A stretch of 64,000 nucleotides of DNA, taken from the NCBI RefSeq assembly GCF_003014735.1, contig NZ_PYAX01000003.1, positions 620,001-684,000 of the forward strand, read 5' to 3'. This DNA is from Saccharothrix carnea (GTDB taxonomy: Bacteria > Actinomycetota > Actinomycetes > Mycobacteriales > Pseudonocardiaceae). A model generated the notes under the pieces. That model saw only the letters and a list, made by a program, of their open reading frames with translations. It ran no database searches and was not told the origin of the DNA. Position numbers and translations under genes: made by a program. Shown in pieces: positions 35,980 through 46,989 of the stretch. Each line of letters begins with the position of its first letter. The first letter of the stretch is position 1.

Positions 35980-36067
35980 CCGCGCGTGTCCTACGTCCAG
36001 AACGCGCGTGTCCAACGCTCGGAACGCGAGAGTCCAACGCTCGGAACACCTGAGTTCAACGCTCAGG
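35980..36067. repeat. Dispersed 3'-end repeat island E
   Basis: Units GCGTGTCCTACGTCCAG, GCGTGTCCAACGCTCGG, GCGAGAGTCCAACGCTCGG, and CTGAGTTCAACGCTCAGG follow the bioY stop, before dinG on the same strand. Unlike most islands the units are nearly all in one orientation, so a long hairpin is less obvious. Confidence 0.88.
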
Positions 36068-36122
36068 ACGGGGTTGGGGTGTCCGGGCCGGTCTGACGGT
36101 GCGGGCGGGTACGGTCTTCGCC

Positions 36123-38150
36123 GTGCCCGCCACCACCGCGATCCCCGACACCAGGACGTTGCTCGCCGTCGCCGTCGAAGCGGTGGGCGGAGCCGAACGC
36201 CAGGGCCAGGTCGACATGGCCGAGGCCGTCGAGCGGGCGATCCGGACCGGCGAGCACCTGGCCGTCCAGGCGGGCACCGGCACGGGCAAGTCGCTGGCCT
36301 ACCTGGTGCCCTCGCTGCGGCACGCGGTGGCCGAGGAGTCCACGGTCGTCATCTCCACCGCCACGATCGCGCTGCAACGCCAGCTCGTGGACCGCGACCT
36401 GCCCCGGCTGGCCAAGGCGTTGCGCAAGGAGCTGGGCCGCGAGCCGCGGTTCGCCATCCTCAAGGGCCGCCGCAACTACCTGTGCATGCACCGCCTGCAC
36501 ACCGGCGCGCCGGACGAGCCGGAGGACGCGGGCCTGTTCGACCCGTTCGCGGTGTCCAAGATGGGCCGCGAGGTCAAGCGGCTGCACGAGTGGTCGTCCG
36601 ACACCGAGACCGGTGACCGCGACGAGCTCGTGCCCGGCGTCACCGACCAGGCCTGGCGTCAGGTCTCGGTGACGGCGCGCGAGTGCCTGGGCGTGAACAA
36701 GTGCCCGATCGGCGTCGACTGCTTCGCCGAGAAGGCACGGGCCGAGGCGGGCAAGGCGGACGTCGTGGTGACCAACCACGCGATGCTCGCCGTGGACGCC
36801 CTGGAGGGCTACCAGGTGCTGCCCGACCACGACGTGGTGGTGATCGACGAGGCGCACGACCTGGTCGACCGCGTCACGTCGGTGGCGACGGAGGAGCTGA
36901 GCGCGTCACTGGTCGCCACGGCCGCACGGCGGTGCGGGCGGTTGATCGACCAGGGCGTGGCCGACCGGATGGCCGAGGCCAGCGACGGTCTGGCGATGAT
37001 CCTCGAAGAGCTGCCGGTGGGTCGGCTGGACAGCCTGCCGCAGGCGTTGGCCGGTGCCTTGCGAGCGACGAAGGACGCGGCGCACGCGTGCATCACGTCG
37101 TTGGGGCCGGAGCGCAAGGAGGACGTCGACGGTGCGACGTCCCGCAAGCTCGCGCTGTCGCTGCTGGACGACGTGCACGACTGCGCGACGCGGATCCTGG
37201 AGGCCTTCGACGAGGACCACGACGTCGTGTGGGTGTCGGGTGACTTCGCGGACCGCAACAAGGCGCCGTCGTTGCGGGTGGCGCCGTTGGGTGTCGGCGG
37301 GTTGCTGCGGGAGCGGCTGTTCGGGAAGCGGACCACGATCCTGACCTCGGCGACGTTGACGTTGGGCGGCACGTTCGACACGTTGGCGCGGCAGTGGGGG
37401 CTGCCGGCGTCGTCGGGCGTCCGGAAGGCCGAGGGGACGGCGACGGACAAGGAGCCGCCGTCTGACGTGAGCGGGCCGCGGTGGAGCGGGCTGGACGTCG
37501 GGTCGCCGTTCGAGCACGGCAGCGCCGGGATCCTGTACGTGGCACGGCACCTGCCGCCGCCGGGCCGTGACGGGCTGCCACCGTCCTATGTGGACGAGAT
37601 CGAGAGCCTGGTCAACGCGGCGGGTGGGCGCACGCTGGGGCTGTTCTCGTCGATGCGTGCGGCGAAGGCGGCGGCGGAGGCGTTGCGGGGCAAGGTGGAC
37701 TACCCCGTGCTGTGCCAGGGTGACGACGCCACGGGGCAGTTGGTGAAGCGGTTCTCGGAGGACGCGAAGACCTGCCTGTTCGGCACGTTGTCGTTGTGGC
37801 AGGGCGTGGACGTGCCGGGGCCGTCGCTGTCGCTGGTGGTGATGGACCGCATCCCGTTCCCGCGACCGGACGACCCGTTGGCGTCGGCGCGGCAGAAGGC
37901 GGTGGAATCGCGTGGCGGCAATGGTTTCCTTACCGTTGCGGCGACTCATGCGGCGTTGCTGTTGGCTCAGGGCGCCGGGCGGCTGCTGCGTTCGATGAAC
38001 GACAAGGGCGTGGTGGCTATCCTCGACCCGCGCTTGGCCACGGCCCGTTACGGCGGGTTCCTGCGTGCCTCCCTGCCGCCGTTCTGGACGACGTACGACC
38101 CGGAGGTCGTGCGTGCGGCGCTCAAGCGGCTCGACGCGGCGAACAACTGA
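36123..38150 (+). CDS. dinG: DinG-family ATP-dependent DNA helicase (XPD-like)
   Basis: 675 residues from GTG 36123. Walker A GTGTGKS at 51-57, Walker B/DEAH in VVIDEAHDLVD, and QGVDVPGPSLSLVV of motif VI region. Cysteines for a 4Fe-4S cluster are in NYLCMHRL and ECLGVNKCPIGVDCF. DinG unwinds 5'-3' and removes R-loops and G-quadruplexes. Its position next to pncB-clpS matches Rv1329c. GTG 36099 is an alternative start. Confidence 0.94.
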   Translation: MPATTAIPDTRTLLAVAVEAVGGAERQGQVDMAEAVERAIRTGEHLAVQAGTGTGKSLAYLVPSLRHAVAEESTVVISTATIALQRQLVDRDLPRLAKALRKELGREPRFAILKGRRNYLCMHRLHTGAPDEPEDAGLFDPFAVSKMGREVKRLHEWSSDTETGDRDELVPGVTDQAWRQVSVTARECLGVNKCPIGVDCFAEKARAEAGKADVVVTNHAMLAVDALEGYQVLPDHDVVVIDEAHDLVDRVTSVATEELSASLVATAARRCGRLIDQGVADRMAEASDGLAMILEELPVGRLDSLPQALAGALRATKDAAHACITSLGPERKEDVDGATSRKLALSLLDDVHDCATRILEAFDEDHDVVWVSGDFADRNKAPSLRVAPLGVGGLLRERLFGKRTTILTSATLTLGGTFDTLARQWGLPASSGVRKAEGTATDKEPPSDVSGPRWSGLDVGSPFEHGSAGILYVARHLPPPGRDGLPPSYVDEIESLVNAAGGRTLGLFSSMRAAKAAAEALRGKVDYPVLCQGDDATGQLVKRFSEDAKTCLFGTLSLWQGVDVPGPSLSLVVMDRIPFPRPDDPLASARQKAVESRGGNGFLTVAATHAALLLAQGAGRLLRSMNDKGVVAILDPRLATARYGGFLRASLPPFWTTYDPEVVRAALKRLDAANN

Positions 38151-38167
38151 CGGCGTTCGCGCAGGTC

Positions 38168-38244
38168 GCGTGTTCTGAGCGTCGAATTCGGGTGTTCCGA
38201 ACGTAGGACACGCCCGACGCGAACGTAGGACACGCGCGCGGTCA
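38168..38244. repeat. Dispersed 3'-end repeat island F
   Basis: Units GCGTGTTCTGAGCGTCGAATTCGG, GTGTTCCGAACGTAGGACACGCC and GCGAACGTAGGACACGCGCG lie between the convergent dinG and phospholipase-D genes. The core is GTAGGACACG, a subtype also found once in island A. It abuts the stop of the phospholipase gene. Confidence 0.88.
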
Positions 38245-39651
38245 GCCGTCGACGAGCAGGCCGCGGAGGGGGCCTTGGAGGCGGCCGGCGCGGCGGGAGA
38301 CGCCCGGGAGGGCCGTCAGGCGGTGTTTGCCCGAGGAGGTCAGGGTCGGGCGCCAGAGGCGGTCGACGACTTCGTGGGCGGGGGCCGAGACGGCGCTGAG
38401 CGGGCGTTGCAGGTGCTCGGACCAGAGGCGCAGGCGGGTGTCGCGGGCCAGGTCCGGGTCGTCGGTGACGACGTTGACCTCGGTGTCGTTGAACAGCGAG
38501 TGCTCGTTCAGGTTGGCCGAGCCGATGCTCAGCCAGCGGTCGTCCACGAGGGCCAGCTTGGCGTGCACGTAGACCGACGAGGACGTGGCGCCGTCGTGCG
38601 AGGACAGGGTCGCGGCGACCAGGCGGTGGTTGCCGTCGTCGGCGTCCAGCAGGCGACCCAGCTGGCCGCGGGTCGTGTCGGCGCCGTTGCTCGGCTTGCG
38701 CGGCAGGACCAGGACCACGCGGAAGTCCGGGTGAGGCGGGTTGCGCAGCTTCGAGAGCAGGACCTCGGTGATCTCCGGTGACCACAGGAACTGGTTCTCG
38801 AGGTAGATCAGGTTCTCCGCCGAGCGCAGGGCGCGCAGGTACGAGTCGAGCAGGCTGAACTCGCCGCGCGGGATGAAGTCGTAGGTGCGCTCCGGGATCG
38901 TGCGCACGAGCTGGGCGGACGACGAGCCGACTGGCTCCGGCACGGCGGGAGCGGGCAGCTGTTCGCCGGAGATCTCCTGCCAGCGCTGCCGGAAGTGCTC
39001 GGCCACGTCCGCCACGATCGGCCCGCGCAGGCGGGTGCCGATGTCGTGCCAGCCCAGTGGTTCGCGGGGCGGGTGCTCGGCGGTGTCGTGGCGGTCGCCC
39101 TCGACGGCGGTCAGGTCCATGCCGCCGACGAACGCCACCTCGTCGTCCACCACGACGATCTTCTCGTGGTGGCAGTGCAGCGTCCGCTCCCGCGCGTCGA
39201 TCTCGCACCGCACGGCGCTGTCACGCTGGAACTCCCGTTGCGCCGAGAGCACGCGCTTGCGGGTCGGCTCGAACATCGGCACCGGCGGCCCGGCCCACAG
39301 CAGCACGCGCACCGGCACCCGGGACGCGGCCGACGCCAGCAGTTCCCGCAACGTCGGCGAGCCCGGTTCCCGGGTCAACCGGAAGTCCGGGCTGGCGCAC
39401 CACCCCGCCAGGTGCACGGACTTGCGCGCCGACGAGATCGCCGACGCTATGGCGGGCAGCACCTCGTGCCCGTCCACCAGGACCTCGACCTCGTTGCCGG
39501 TCCTCACCGGCCGGTGGGGCGTCCACCAGCCGGCCTCGGAACCGAACGTCGAGCCCCACCCCAGCTTGCGCAACCGTCTGGCGTGGTGCGCGCACAGCAA
39601 GCTCTCCAGCCCGTCACCGAGCTTGGCGTCCAGCACGTCCAACAGGCCCAC
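38242..39651 (-). CDS. Phospholipase D-like protein with two HKD motifs
   Basis: 469 residues. Two PLD catalytic motifs are visible: HCHHEKIVVVDD (HxKxxxxD) with GGMDLT near residue 160-180, and VYVHAKLALVDD with IGSANLNEHS near residue 360-390. No signal peptide is present. It resembles cardiolipin synthase or phosphatidyltransferase/endonuclease PLDs. I cannot tell which reaction. Convergent with dinG; divergent or upstream neighbour is the PTH2-like gene, same strand, 30 bases away. Confidence 0.92.
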   Translation of the reverse strand: MGLLDVLDAKLGDGLESLLCAHHARRLRKLGWGSTFGSEAGWWTPHRPVRTGNEVEVLVDGHEVLPAIASAISSARKSVHLAGWCASPDFRLTREPGSPTLRELLASAASRVPVRVLLWAGPPVPMFEPTRKRVLSAQREFQRDSAVRCEIDARERTLHCHHEKIVVVDDEVAFVGGMDLTAVEGDRHDTAEHPPREPLGWHDIGTRLRGPIVADVAEHFRQRWQEISGEQLPAPAVPEPVGSSSAQLVRTIPERTYDFIPRGEFSLLDSYLRALRSAENLIYLENQFLWSPEITEVLLSKLRNPPHPDFRVVLVLPRKPSNGADTTRGQLGRLLDADDGNHRLVAATLSSHDGATSSSVYVHAKLALVDDRWLSIGSANLNEHSLFNDTEVNVVTDDPDLARDTRLRLWSEHLQRPLSAVSAPAHEVVDRLWRPTLTSSGKHRLTALPGVSRRAGRLQGPLRGLLVDG

Positions 39652-39681
39652 GCCGGGGATGGTTACCGCAAACGCGGCGGG

Positions 39682-41612
<1,931 letters not shown>

Positions 41613-41628
41613 CTATGCCAGACAGCGG

Positions 41629-41664
41629 CGAGCCCCGACAACCGGGAACGGTCGTCGGGGCTCG
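41629..41664. terminator. Terminator between ctaD and serB
   Basis: CGAGCCCCGACAACCG (41629-41644) pairs with CGGTCGTCGGGGCTCG (41649-41664) over 16 bp with one mismatch around a GGAA loop. It lies 29 bases past the ctaD stop (leftward transcription), and 26 bases ahead of the serB start, so serB should have its own promoter. Confidence 0.88.
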
Positions 41665-41693
41665 TCGTTGAACCTGCGCTCAGGTTACAAGCG

Positions 41694-43481
41694 CTACTTG
41701 TGGTCGCCCTCGGTCCCTTCGGAGGCTGTGCCGGATTGCACAGCCGCGGCGGCGACCTCGGACGGCGCCTTCGGCGCGTCCTCGTGCGCGATCGCCTTGC
41801 CGGTGAACGTCACGTGCGCCTCGTTGTGGATCCGCTCGATCATGTGCGGGTAGTGCAGCTCGAACGCCGGACGCGCGGAGCGGATGCGCGGCAGCTCGGT
41901 GAAGTTGTGCCGCGGCGGCGGGCACGACGTGGCCCACTCCAGCGAGTTGCCGAAGCCCCACGGGTCGTCCACCTTCACGGTCTCGCCGTAGCGGTAGCTC
42001 TTGAAGATGTTCCAGATGAACGGCAGCGTCGACGCACCCAGGATGTACGCGCCGATCGTGGAGATCGTGTTCAGCGTGGTGAAGCCGTCGCTGGGCAGGT
42101 AGTCCGCGTACCGGCGCGGCATGCCCTCGTTGCCCAGCCAGTGCTGCACCAGGAACGTGGCGTGGAAGCCGAGGAACGTGGTCCAGAAGTGGAGCTTGCC
42201 CAGCGGCTCGTCCATCATCCGGCCGGTGATCTTCGGGAACCAGAAGTAGATGCCCGCGAAGGTGGCGAACACGATCGTGCCGTACAGCACGTAGTGGAAG
42301 TGCGCGACGACGAAGTACGTGTCGGACACGTGGAAGTCGATCGCCGGCGCGGCCAGCAGGATGCCGGACAGGCCGCCGAAGAGGAACGTGACGATGAAGC
42401 CGATGCTGAACAGCATCGGTGTCTCGAACGTCAGCTGCCCCTTCCACATCGTGCCGATCCAGTTGAAGAACTTGATACCGGTCGGCACCGCGATCAGGAA
42501 CGTCATGAACGCGAAGAACGGCAGCAGCACCGCGCCGGTGGCGTACATGTGGTGCGCCCACACGGCCACCGACAGCGCCGCGATGCCCAGCGTCGCGTAG
42601 ACCAGGCCGTTGTAGCCGAAGATCGGCTTGCGGCTGAACACCGGGAAGATCTCCGACACGATGCCGAAGAACGGCAGCGCGACGATGTAGACCTCGGGGT
42701 GCCCGAAGAACCAGAACAGGTGCTGCCACAGGATCACGCCGCCGTTGGCGGGGTCGAACACGTGGGCGCCCAGGTGGCGGTCGGCCAGCAGGCCCAGCAG
42801 GGCGGCGGTCAGGATCGGGAACGCCAGCAGCACCAGCACGCTCGTCACCAGGATGTTCCAGGTGAAGATCGGCATGCGGAACATGGTCATGCCGGGCGCC
42901 CGGAGGCAGACCACGGTGGTGATCATGTTGACCGCGCCGAGGATGGTGCCCAGACCACCGACGACCAGGCCGGAGATCCACAGGTCGGCGCCGACACCGG
43001 GCGAGTGGATGGCGTTGGACAGCGGGGTGTAGGCGAACCAGCCGAAGTCGGCCGCGCCGCCCGGCGTGAGGAAGCCCGCCATCACGATCAGGCCGCCGAA
43101 CAGGTACAGCCAGTACGAGAAGGCGTTGAGCCGCGGGAACGCCACGTCCGGCGAGCCGATCTGCAGCGGCAGGATGAAGTTGGCGAAGCCGAAGACGATC
43201 GGCGTCGCGTAGAGCAGCAGCATCACCGTGCCGTGCATGGTGAACAGCTGGTTGAACTGCTCCTGCGAGAGGAACTGCATGCCCGGACGGGCCAGCTCGG
43301 TCCGCATCAGCATGGCCATCGCGCCGCCCACCATGAAGAAGGCGAACGACGTGACCAGGTACATGATCCCGATCTGCTTGTGGTCCGTGGTGCGGAACAT
43401 CCGCAGCAGGAACGAACCCTTGACCGCCTCGCGAGTCCCGAAGGGCCGCGTTGCGATCGGCTGCGGGGCTACGGCCGTCAC
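41694..43481 (-). CDS. ctaD: Cytochrome c oxidase subunit I (aa3-type)
   Basis: 595 residues, 12 membrane helices. Heme and CuB ligands are visible: [10 protein letters not shown] (heme a), [13 protein letters not shown] (CuB His cross-linked to Tyr), HHMYATG (CuB), and HFHYVLYG (heme a3 and a). The K- and D-channel regions are present. The start GTG has GGAGG in front. The enzyme reduces O2 with electrons from cytochrome c in the bc1-aa3 supercomplex. A soluble C-terminal tail of about 60 residues is common in actinobacteria. Confidence 0.98.
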   Translation of the reverse strand: MTAVAPQPIATRPFGTREAVKGSFLLRMFRTTDHKQIGIMYLVTSFAFFMVGGAMAMLMRTELARPGMQFLSQEQFNQLFTMHGTVMLLLYATPIVFGFANFILPLQIGSPDVAFPRLNAFSYWLYLFGGLIVMAGFLTPGGAADFGWFAYTPLSNAIHSPGVGADLWISGLVVGGLGTILGAVNMITTVVCLRAPGMTMFRMPIFTWNILVTSVLVLLAFPILTAALLGLLADRHLGAHVFDPANGGVILWQHLFWFFGHPEVYIVALPFFGIVSEIFPVFSRKPIFGYNGLVYATLGIAALSVAVWAHHMYATGAVLLPFFAFMTFLIAVPTGIKFFNWIGTMWKGQLTFETPMLFSIGFIVTFLFGGLSGILLAAPAIDFHVSDTYFVVAHFHYVLYGTIVFATFAGIYFWFPKITGRMMDEPLGKLHFWTTFLGFHATFLVQHWLGNEGMPRRYADYLPSDGFTTLNTISTIGAYILGASTLPFIWNIFKSYRYGETVKVDDPWGFGNSLEWATSCPPPRHNFTELPRIRSARPAFELHYPHMIERIHNEAHVTFTGKAIAHEDAPKAPSEVAAAAVQSGTASEGTEGDHK

Positions 43482-43701
43482 GGTGCCTCCTGCACTGTCT
43501 GGTTCTGGCTACGCCGGCGGGTGGCGCCGCCCGGCTATCGGATCGTAGACGGCGCTGTTCCGGGTGGTGCGCCTGGGCCGTCCCCTGGATCAAGTGAGGT
43601 AGCGCAGGTCACAGGATTGGATGGAGGGCGAGGTCGCCTGGGAGCCGACCCCGCGGTGAGGTGGGGGTCGAGCGACGGGCAGTGGGGTGACCTCAGCAGT
43701 C

Positions 43702-43732
43702 GGGCCGCCCCCGCCGGAGCGGGAGCGGCCCG
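43702..43732. terminator. Hairpin downstream of the first LAxTG paralogue
   Basis: GGGCCGC..CCGC pairs with GCGG..GCGGCCC around CGGA, interrupted by a two-base bulge on each side. It lies 17 bases past the stop of the 43749-44459 gene on the minus strand. The rest of 43482-43748 shows no gene. Confidence 0.55.
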
Positions 43733-43748
43733 GAGGTGCTGGTGGTGG

Positions 43749-44459
43749 TCAGCGGCGCAGCAGGGTGCGCAGCTTCGGGGAGGCGACGAACGCGGCGCCG
43801 GCGGCCACCAGGCCGAGGCCCGCGATCAGCATCCAGCCGCCGTCGTAGCCGGTGTTGGCGAGGTCGCCCTCGTTGCTCGCGCCGGCGACCGCGGCGGGAG
43901 CCGAGGTGGTGGTCGGGGTGACCGCGACCGAGTCGGTGGTTGTGGTGGTGGTGGTCGGGGCCGGCTCGTCCGTGGTGGTCGGGACGACCTCGTCGGTCGT
44001 GGTCTCCGGGGCGGTCGTGGTCGTGGTGACCGTCTCGTCCTTCTCCGCGCAGACGAACCAGTGGCTGATGCCCGCGGGCCCACCGCTGGAGTTGATCGGC
44101 GGGTGCAGGTCTTCCCAGGCCAGCTCGCCGAGGTCCTCAGAGGCGTAGACGTTGTAGGCGTTGCCGCCCTTCACCACGACACCGGTGAGGACGTAGCCCT
44201 CGGGGTGCGCGGTGATGGTGATGTCGGTGCCTTCGACGGTGAAGCCCGTCTGCAAGGTCATCTCCTCGCCGGGCAGGCCGACGACGTCGCAGGCGTTGCC
44301 GGGCTGGCCGACGTCGACGTTGCCCTCGGCCACGACGGCACGGTCGTCGCCCGGGTCGAGGGTGTCGGACGTGGCCGAGGCGGTGCCGCCCAGCAAGCCG
44401 GCGGTGCTCAGGGCGAGCAGCGCGGCTGCTCCGAATAGGCGGCGGGTGGTCATGCGCAT
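43749..44459 (-). CDS. Thr-rich LANTG surface protein, paralogue 1
   Basis: 236 residues. Signal peptide TRRLFGAAALLALSTAGLLG, then a domain of about 120 residues (GDDRAVVAEGNVDVGQPGNAC; GVVVKGGNAYNVY; DLHPPINSSGGPAGISHWFV) with two Cys, a Thr/Glu-rich stalk, LANTG, a hydrophobic helix, and a short basic end RTLLRR. It is a class E sortase type substrate. It is paralogous to the protein at 44616-45392; both share promoter-region motifs and differ mainly in stalk length and charge. The head domain resembles none I can name. Confidence 0.85.
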   Translation of the reverse strand: MRMTTRRLFGAAALLALSTAGLLGGTASATSDTLDPGDDRAVVAEGNVDVGQPGNACDVVGLPGEEMTLQTGFTVEGTDITITAHPEGYVLTGVVVKGGNAYNVYASEDLGELAWEDLHPPINSSGGPAGISHWFVCAEKDETVTTTTTAPETTTDEVVPTTTDEPAPTTTTTTTDSVAVTPTTTSAPAAVAGASNEGDLANTGYDGGWMLIAGLGLVAAGAAFVASPKLRTLLRR

Positions 44460-44516
44460 GGTGGTGCTCCGCAGGGTTCGAGGGCTGACCGGAGGATCGA
44501 ACTACACCGGGCATCC

Positions 44517-44567
44517 CTCTATCGAGGTAGCCCATTCAGATGACGCGGGTTGGCGTCCATTCGTTAT
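44517..44567 (-). promoter_or_regulatory. Shared promoter-like element upstream of paralogue 1
   Basis: Read on the minus strand, ATAACGAAT and GAATGGGCTACCTCGATAGAG lie about 60-110 bases before the start. The same elements with the same 42-base spacing between ATTCGTTAT and CTCTATCG (plus-strand reading) occur ahead of paralogue 2. Conservation in an otherwise diverged region implies a promoter or operator used by both. Confidence 0.6.
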
Positions 44568-44615
44568 CAGGTAGTGATGTGGCCGGTCGGTAGCAGCCCG
44601 TTCACCCGCCGGCGA

Positions 44616-45392
44616 TCAGCGGCGGAAGAGGTTGCGGAGCTTCGGTGAGGCGAGGAACGCGGCGCCGGCGGCCAGGAGGGACAGGCCGATGACGATCAGC
44701 CACCAGCCGTCGAAGCCGGTGCTCGCCAGGCCCTTGCCCTGACCGTCGCCCGAGGTCGAGCCGGGGTTGACCGTGCGGGCGGCCTGAGGCGTCGTTGTGG
44801 TCGTCCGTGTGGTGGTGACCTGCGGTGTCGTGGTGGTGGTGGGGACGGTGGTCGTGGTCGTCACGGCCGGGGTGGTGGTCGTCGTCGTGTGTGGAGTGGT
44901 GGTGGTTGTCGCGGCGGTGGTGGTGGTTGTGGTGGTCGTGGTGGTGGTTGTCGTCGTCGTGGTGGTCACCGGGGTCAGGCAGACGAACCAGTGGCTGATG
45001 GCCGCGGGCCGGCCGCTGTCGTTCAGCGGGGAGTGCAGGTCGAGCCACGGCAGCGGGCCGAGGTTGCCGTAGACGTTGTAGGCGGGGCCGCCCTTGACGA
45101 CGACGCCGGTGATCGTGGAGCCGGGTGGGTTCGCGGTGATGTCGATGTACGTGCCGTCGCTGGTGAACGTGCCGGCGGGCAGCCTCGCCTCGGTGCCCGG
45201 CAGGCCAACGGACGCGCAGGCGTTGCCCGGCTGGTCGATGTCGATGTTCCCGGCGTGGGCGGTGGCGCGGTCGTCACCGGACTGGGGTGGGTCTTGGTTC
45301 GGCTGGGCCGACGCGGCGCCGGCGAGGACACCGGCGGCGATCACGGCGAGCAACGGGACTACTCCGAACAGGGTGCGACTTGTCGTGCGCAT
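44616..45392 (-). CDS. Thr-rich LASTG surface protein, paralogue 2
   Basis: 258 residues. Signal peptide RTLFGVVPLLAVIAAGVLAG, head domain homologous to paralogue 1 (GDDRATAHAGNIDIDQPGNAC; GVVVKGGPAYNVYG; DLHSPLNDSGRPAAISHWFV), then a Thr-rich stalk of about 70 residues with a run of 18 consecutive Thr. LASTG, a hydrophobic helix and RNLFRR follow. The stalk of this copy is almost pure Thr with scattered Pro and Val, unlike the mixed stalk of paralogue 1. Tandem duplication with stalk expansion is likely. Confidence 0.86.
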   Translation of the reverse strand: MRTTSRTLFGVVPLLAVIAAGVLAGAASAQPNQDPPQSGDDRATAHAGNIDIDQPGNACASVGLPGTEARLPAGTFTSDGTYIDITANPPGSTITGVVVKGGPAYNVYGNLGPLPWLDLHSPLNDSGRPAAISHWFVCLTPVTTTTTTTTTTTTTTTTTAATTTTTPHTTTTTTPAVTTTTTVPTTTTTPQVTTTRTTTTTPQAARTVNPGSTSGDGQGKGLASTGFDGWWLIVIGLSLLAAGAAFLASPKLRNLFRR

Positions 45393-45447
45393 GGCGTCTC
45401 CACCTGGCTCGATGCGACGTTCGGCGGATCAGGGCGTTCCGTCGCTG

Positions 45448-45498
45448 CTCTATCGCGTTACCCCATTCGTACGATGCACACCGCGACCAATTCGTTAT
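45448..45498 (-). promoter_or_regulatory. Shared promoter-like element upstream of paralogue 2
   Basis: On the minus strand, ATAACGAAT and GAATGGGGTAACGCGATAGAG precede the start codon by about 56-106 bases. The common form with paralogue 1 is GAATGGGNTANCNCGATAGAG. The element also lies close to the divergent kinase-like gene starting at 45549. Confidence 0.6.
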
Positions 45499-45548
45499 GC
45501 ACCGCTCGCGTGGAATGCCAGAATTCCCCCGTGGCGGGGAGGTCCGCG

Positions 45549-46289
45549 GTGCGCGAGGTGGGGCGGTTGGCCCGCCGCCTCGGCCTGCCCGGTGACGACC
45601 CCGAGGTGCTCAAGGACGGCTACAACCTGCTCGTCCGGCTGCGTCCCGCGCCGGTGGTGGCCCGGGTCGCCACGGTGACGGCGGTGGTGCGGGCGGACGT
45701 GTTCGAGCGCTTCCGCCGGGCCGACGAGCTGAGCCGGTTCCTGGCCGGGCGCGGTGTGCCGGTGGTCGAGCCGCACGGGCCGGGGCCGGTGCGGCACGCG
45801 GGGCTGGTGGTCGCGTTCGCCCGGCACGTCGAGCACGACCCGGACCGCCGGCCGGACCGCGCGTCGTTCACCGCGATGCTGGCCGAGCTGCACGGCGAGC
45901 TGCGGCACTACCCCGGCGAGCTGCCCGAACGCGGACCGCTCACCGACCTGGACGCGGCGTTGTCGCTGCTCGGACGGCCCGCGGACCTGGTCGCCGCACG
46001 GGACGCGCTGGCCGCGCGCTGGCCCGAGGGGCCCGCACAGGCGCTGCACGGCGACTCGCACGCGCGCAACGTGCTGGTCACCGCGTCCGGTCCGGTGTGG
46101 AACGACTTCGAGGACGCCTGGCACGGCCCGGTCGGCTGGGACGTGGCGTGCGCGCACGGCCTGTTCGACGAGCCGATCGACTACCCGGCGGCGGACGTGC
46201 CGTTCTGGCTGGAGCTGCGCGCGCTCTACGGCGTGTGCTGGACGCGGGTACGTGACCTTTACCGAACCCGAACACTCCCGCGACCCTGA
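45549..46289 (+). CDS. Aminoglycoside phosphotransferase-family (kinase-like) protein
   Basis: 246 residues from GTG 45549 (GGGGAGG seven bases before). The protein-kinase-like catalytic motif is LHGDSHARNVLV (HGDxxxxN), and the metal Asp is in VWNDFEDAWHGP. The N-terminal lobe is short (EVGRLARRLGLPGDDPEVLK). Members phosphorylate aminoglycosides, choline, homoserine or unknown metabolites. No antibiotic resistance should be inferred. The response regulator follows 22 bases later. Confidence 0.85.
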   Translation: MREVGRLARRLGLPGDDPEVLKDGYNLLVRLRPAPVVARVATVTAVVRADVFERFRRADELSRFLAGRGVPVVEPHGPGPVRHAGLVVAFARHVEHDPDRRPDRASFTAMLAELHGELRHYPGELPERGPLTDLDAALSLLGRPADLVAARDALAARWPEGPAQALHGDSHARNVLVTASGPVWNDFEDAWHGPVGWDVACAHGLFDEPIDYPAADVPFWLELRALYGVCWTRVRDLYRTRTLPRP

Positions 46290-46311
46290 TCGCCACCCGC
46301 GCCGTGCCACG

Positions 46312-46989
46312 ATGCGCGGCGTGCAGGGACTCGTGCTGGTCGTGGAGGACGAACGGGCCATCGCCGACCTGGTCTCCCTCTACCTGCGCCGGGACGGGTT
46401 CGGGGTGCACGTGGAGGCGGACGGGCGCGCGGCGTTGGCCGCGGTGCGGCGGCTGAAGCCGGTGGCGGTGCTGCTGGACGTCGGCCTGCCCGGGTTGGAC
46501 GGGGTCGAGGTGTGCCGGGCGCTGCGCGCGGCGGGCGACTGGACGCCGGTGCTGTTCGTGACCGCGCGCGACGACGAGGTGGACCGGGTGCTCGGGCTGG
46601 AGCTGGGCGCGGACGACTACGTGACCAAGCCGTTCAGCCCGCGTGAGCTGGTGGCCCGGGTGCGCACCGTGCTGCGCCGGGGAACGCCGCAGGTCAGCCC
46701 GGTGCACGTGGTCGGTGAAGTGAAGCTGGACGGCGACCGGCGGCGGGTGTGGGCGGGCGACGCCGAGGTGGCGTTGACGTCGACGGAGTTCGACCTGCTG
46801 GCGCACCTGATGCGGCATCCGGGGCGGGTGTTCGCGCGGGAGCAGTTGCTGAGCGCGGTGTGGGGTTACGCGGCGGCGGCGGGCACGCGGACGGTGGACG
46901 TGCACGTGGCGCAGTTGCGGGCGAAGCTCGGTGAGCGCAGTCCGATCAGGACCGTGCGCGGGGTCGGCTACTCGGCCGAGGCGTCGTGA
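46312..46989 (+). CDS. OmpR/PhoB family response regulator
   Basis: 225 residues. The receiver domain has VVEDERA, phospho-Asp near residue 55 (VLLDVGLPGLDG), TARDDEVDRV, and Lys in DYVTKPFSPREL. The winged-helix Trans_reg_C domain is LTSTEFDLLAHLMRHPGRVF to RTVDVHVAQLRAKL and VRGVGYSAE. It starts at ATG 46312 (GTG 46321 possible). The kinase overlaps by four bases. Confidence 0.95.
   Translation: MRGVQGLVLVVEDERAIADLVSLYLRRDGFGVHVEADGRAALAAVRRLKPVAVLLDVGLPGLDGVEVCRALRAAGDWTPVLFVTARDDEVDRVLGLELGADDYVTKPFSPRELVARVRTVLRRGTPQVSPVHVVGEVKLDGDRRRVWAGDAEVALTSTEFDLLAHLMRHPGRVFAREQLLSAVWGYAAAAGTRTVDVHVAQLRAKLGERSPIRTVRGVGYSAEAS

Noticed and set aside
45000..45392. Poly-Thr coding run considered as a microsatellite or CRISPR-like repeat
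   Set aside because: The repetition is codon-based with period three within a reading frame that has a signal peptide and anchor. No spacer-repeat alternation exists.
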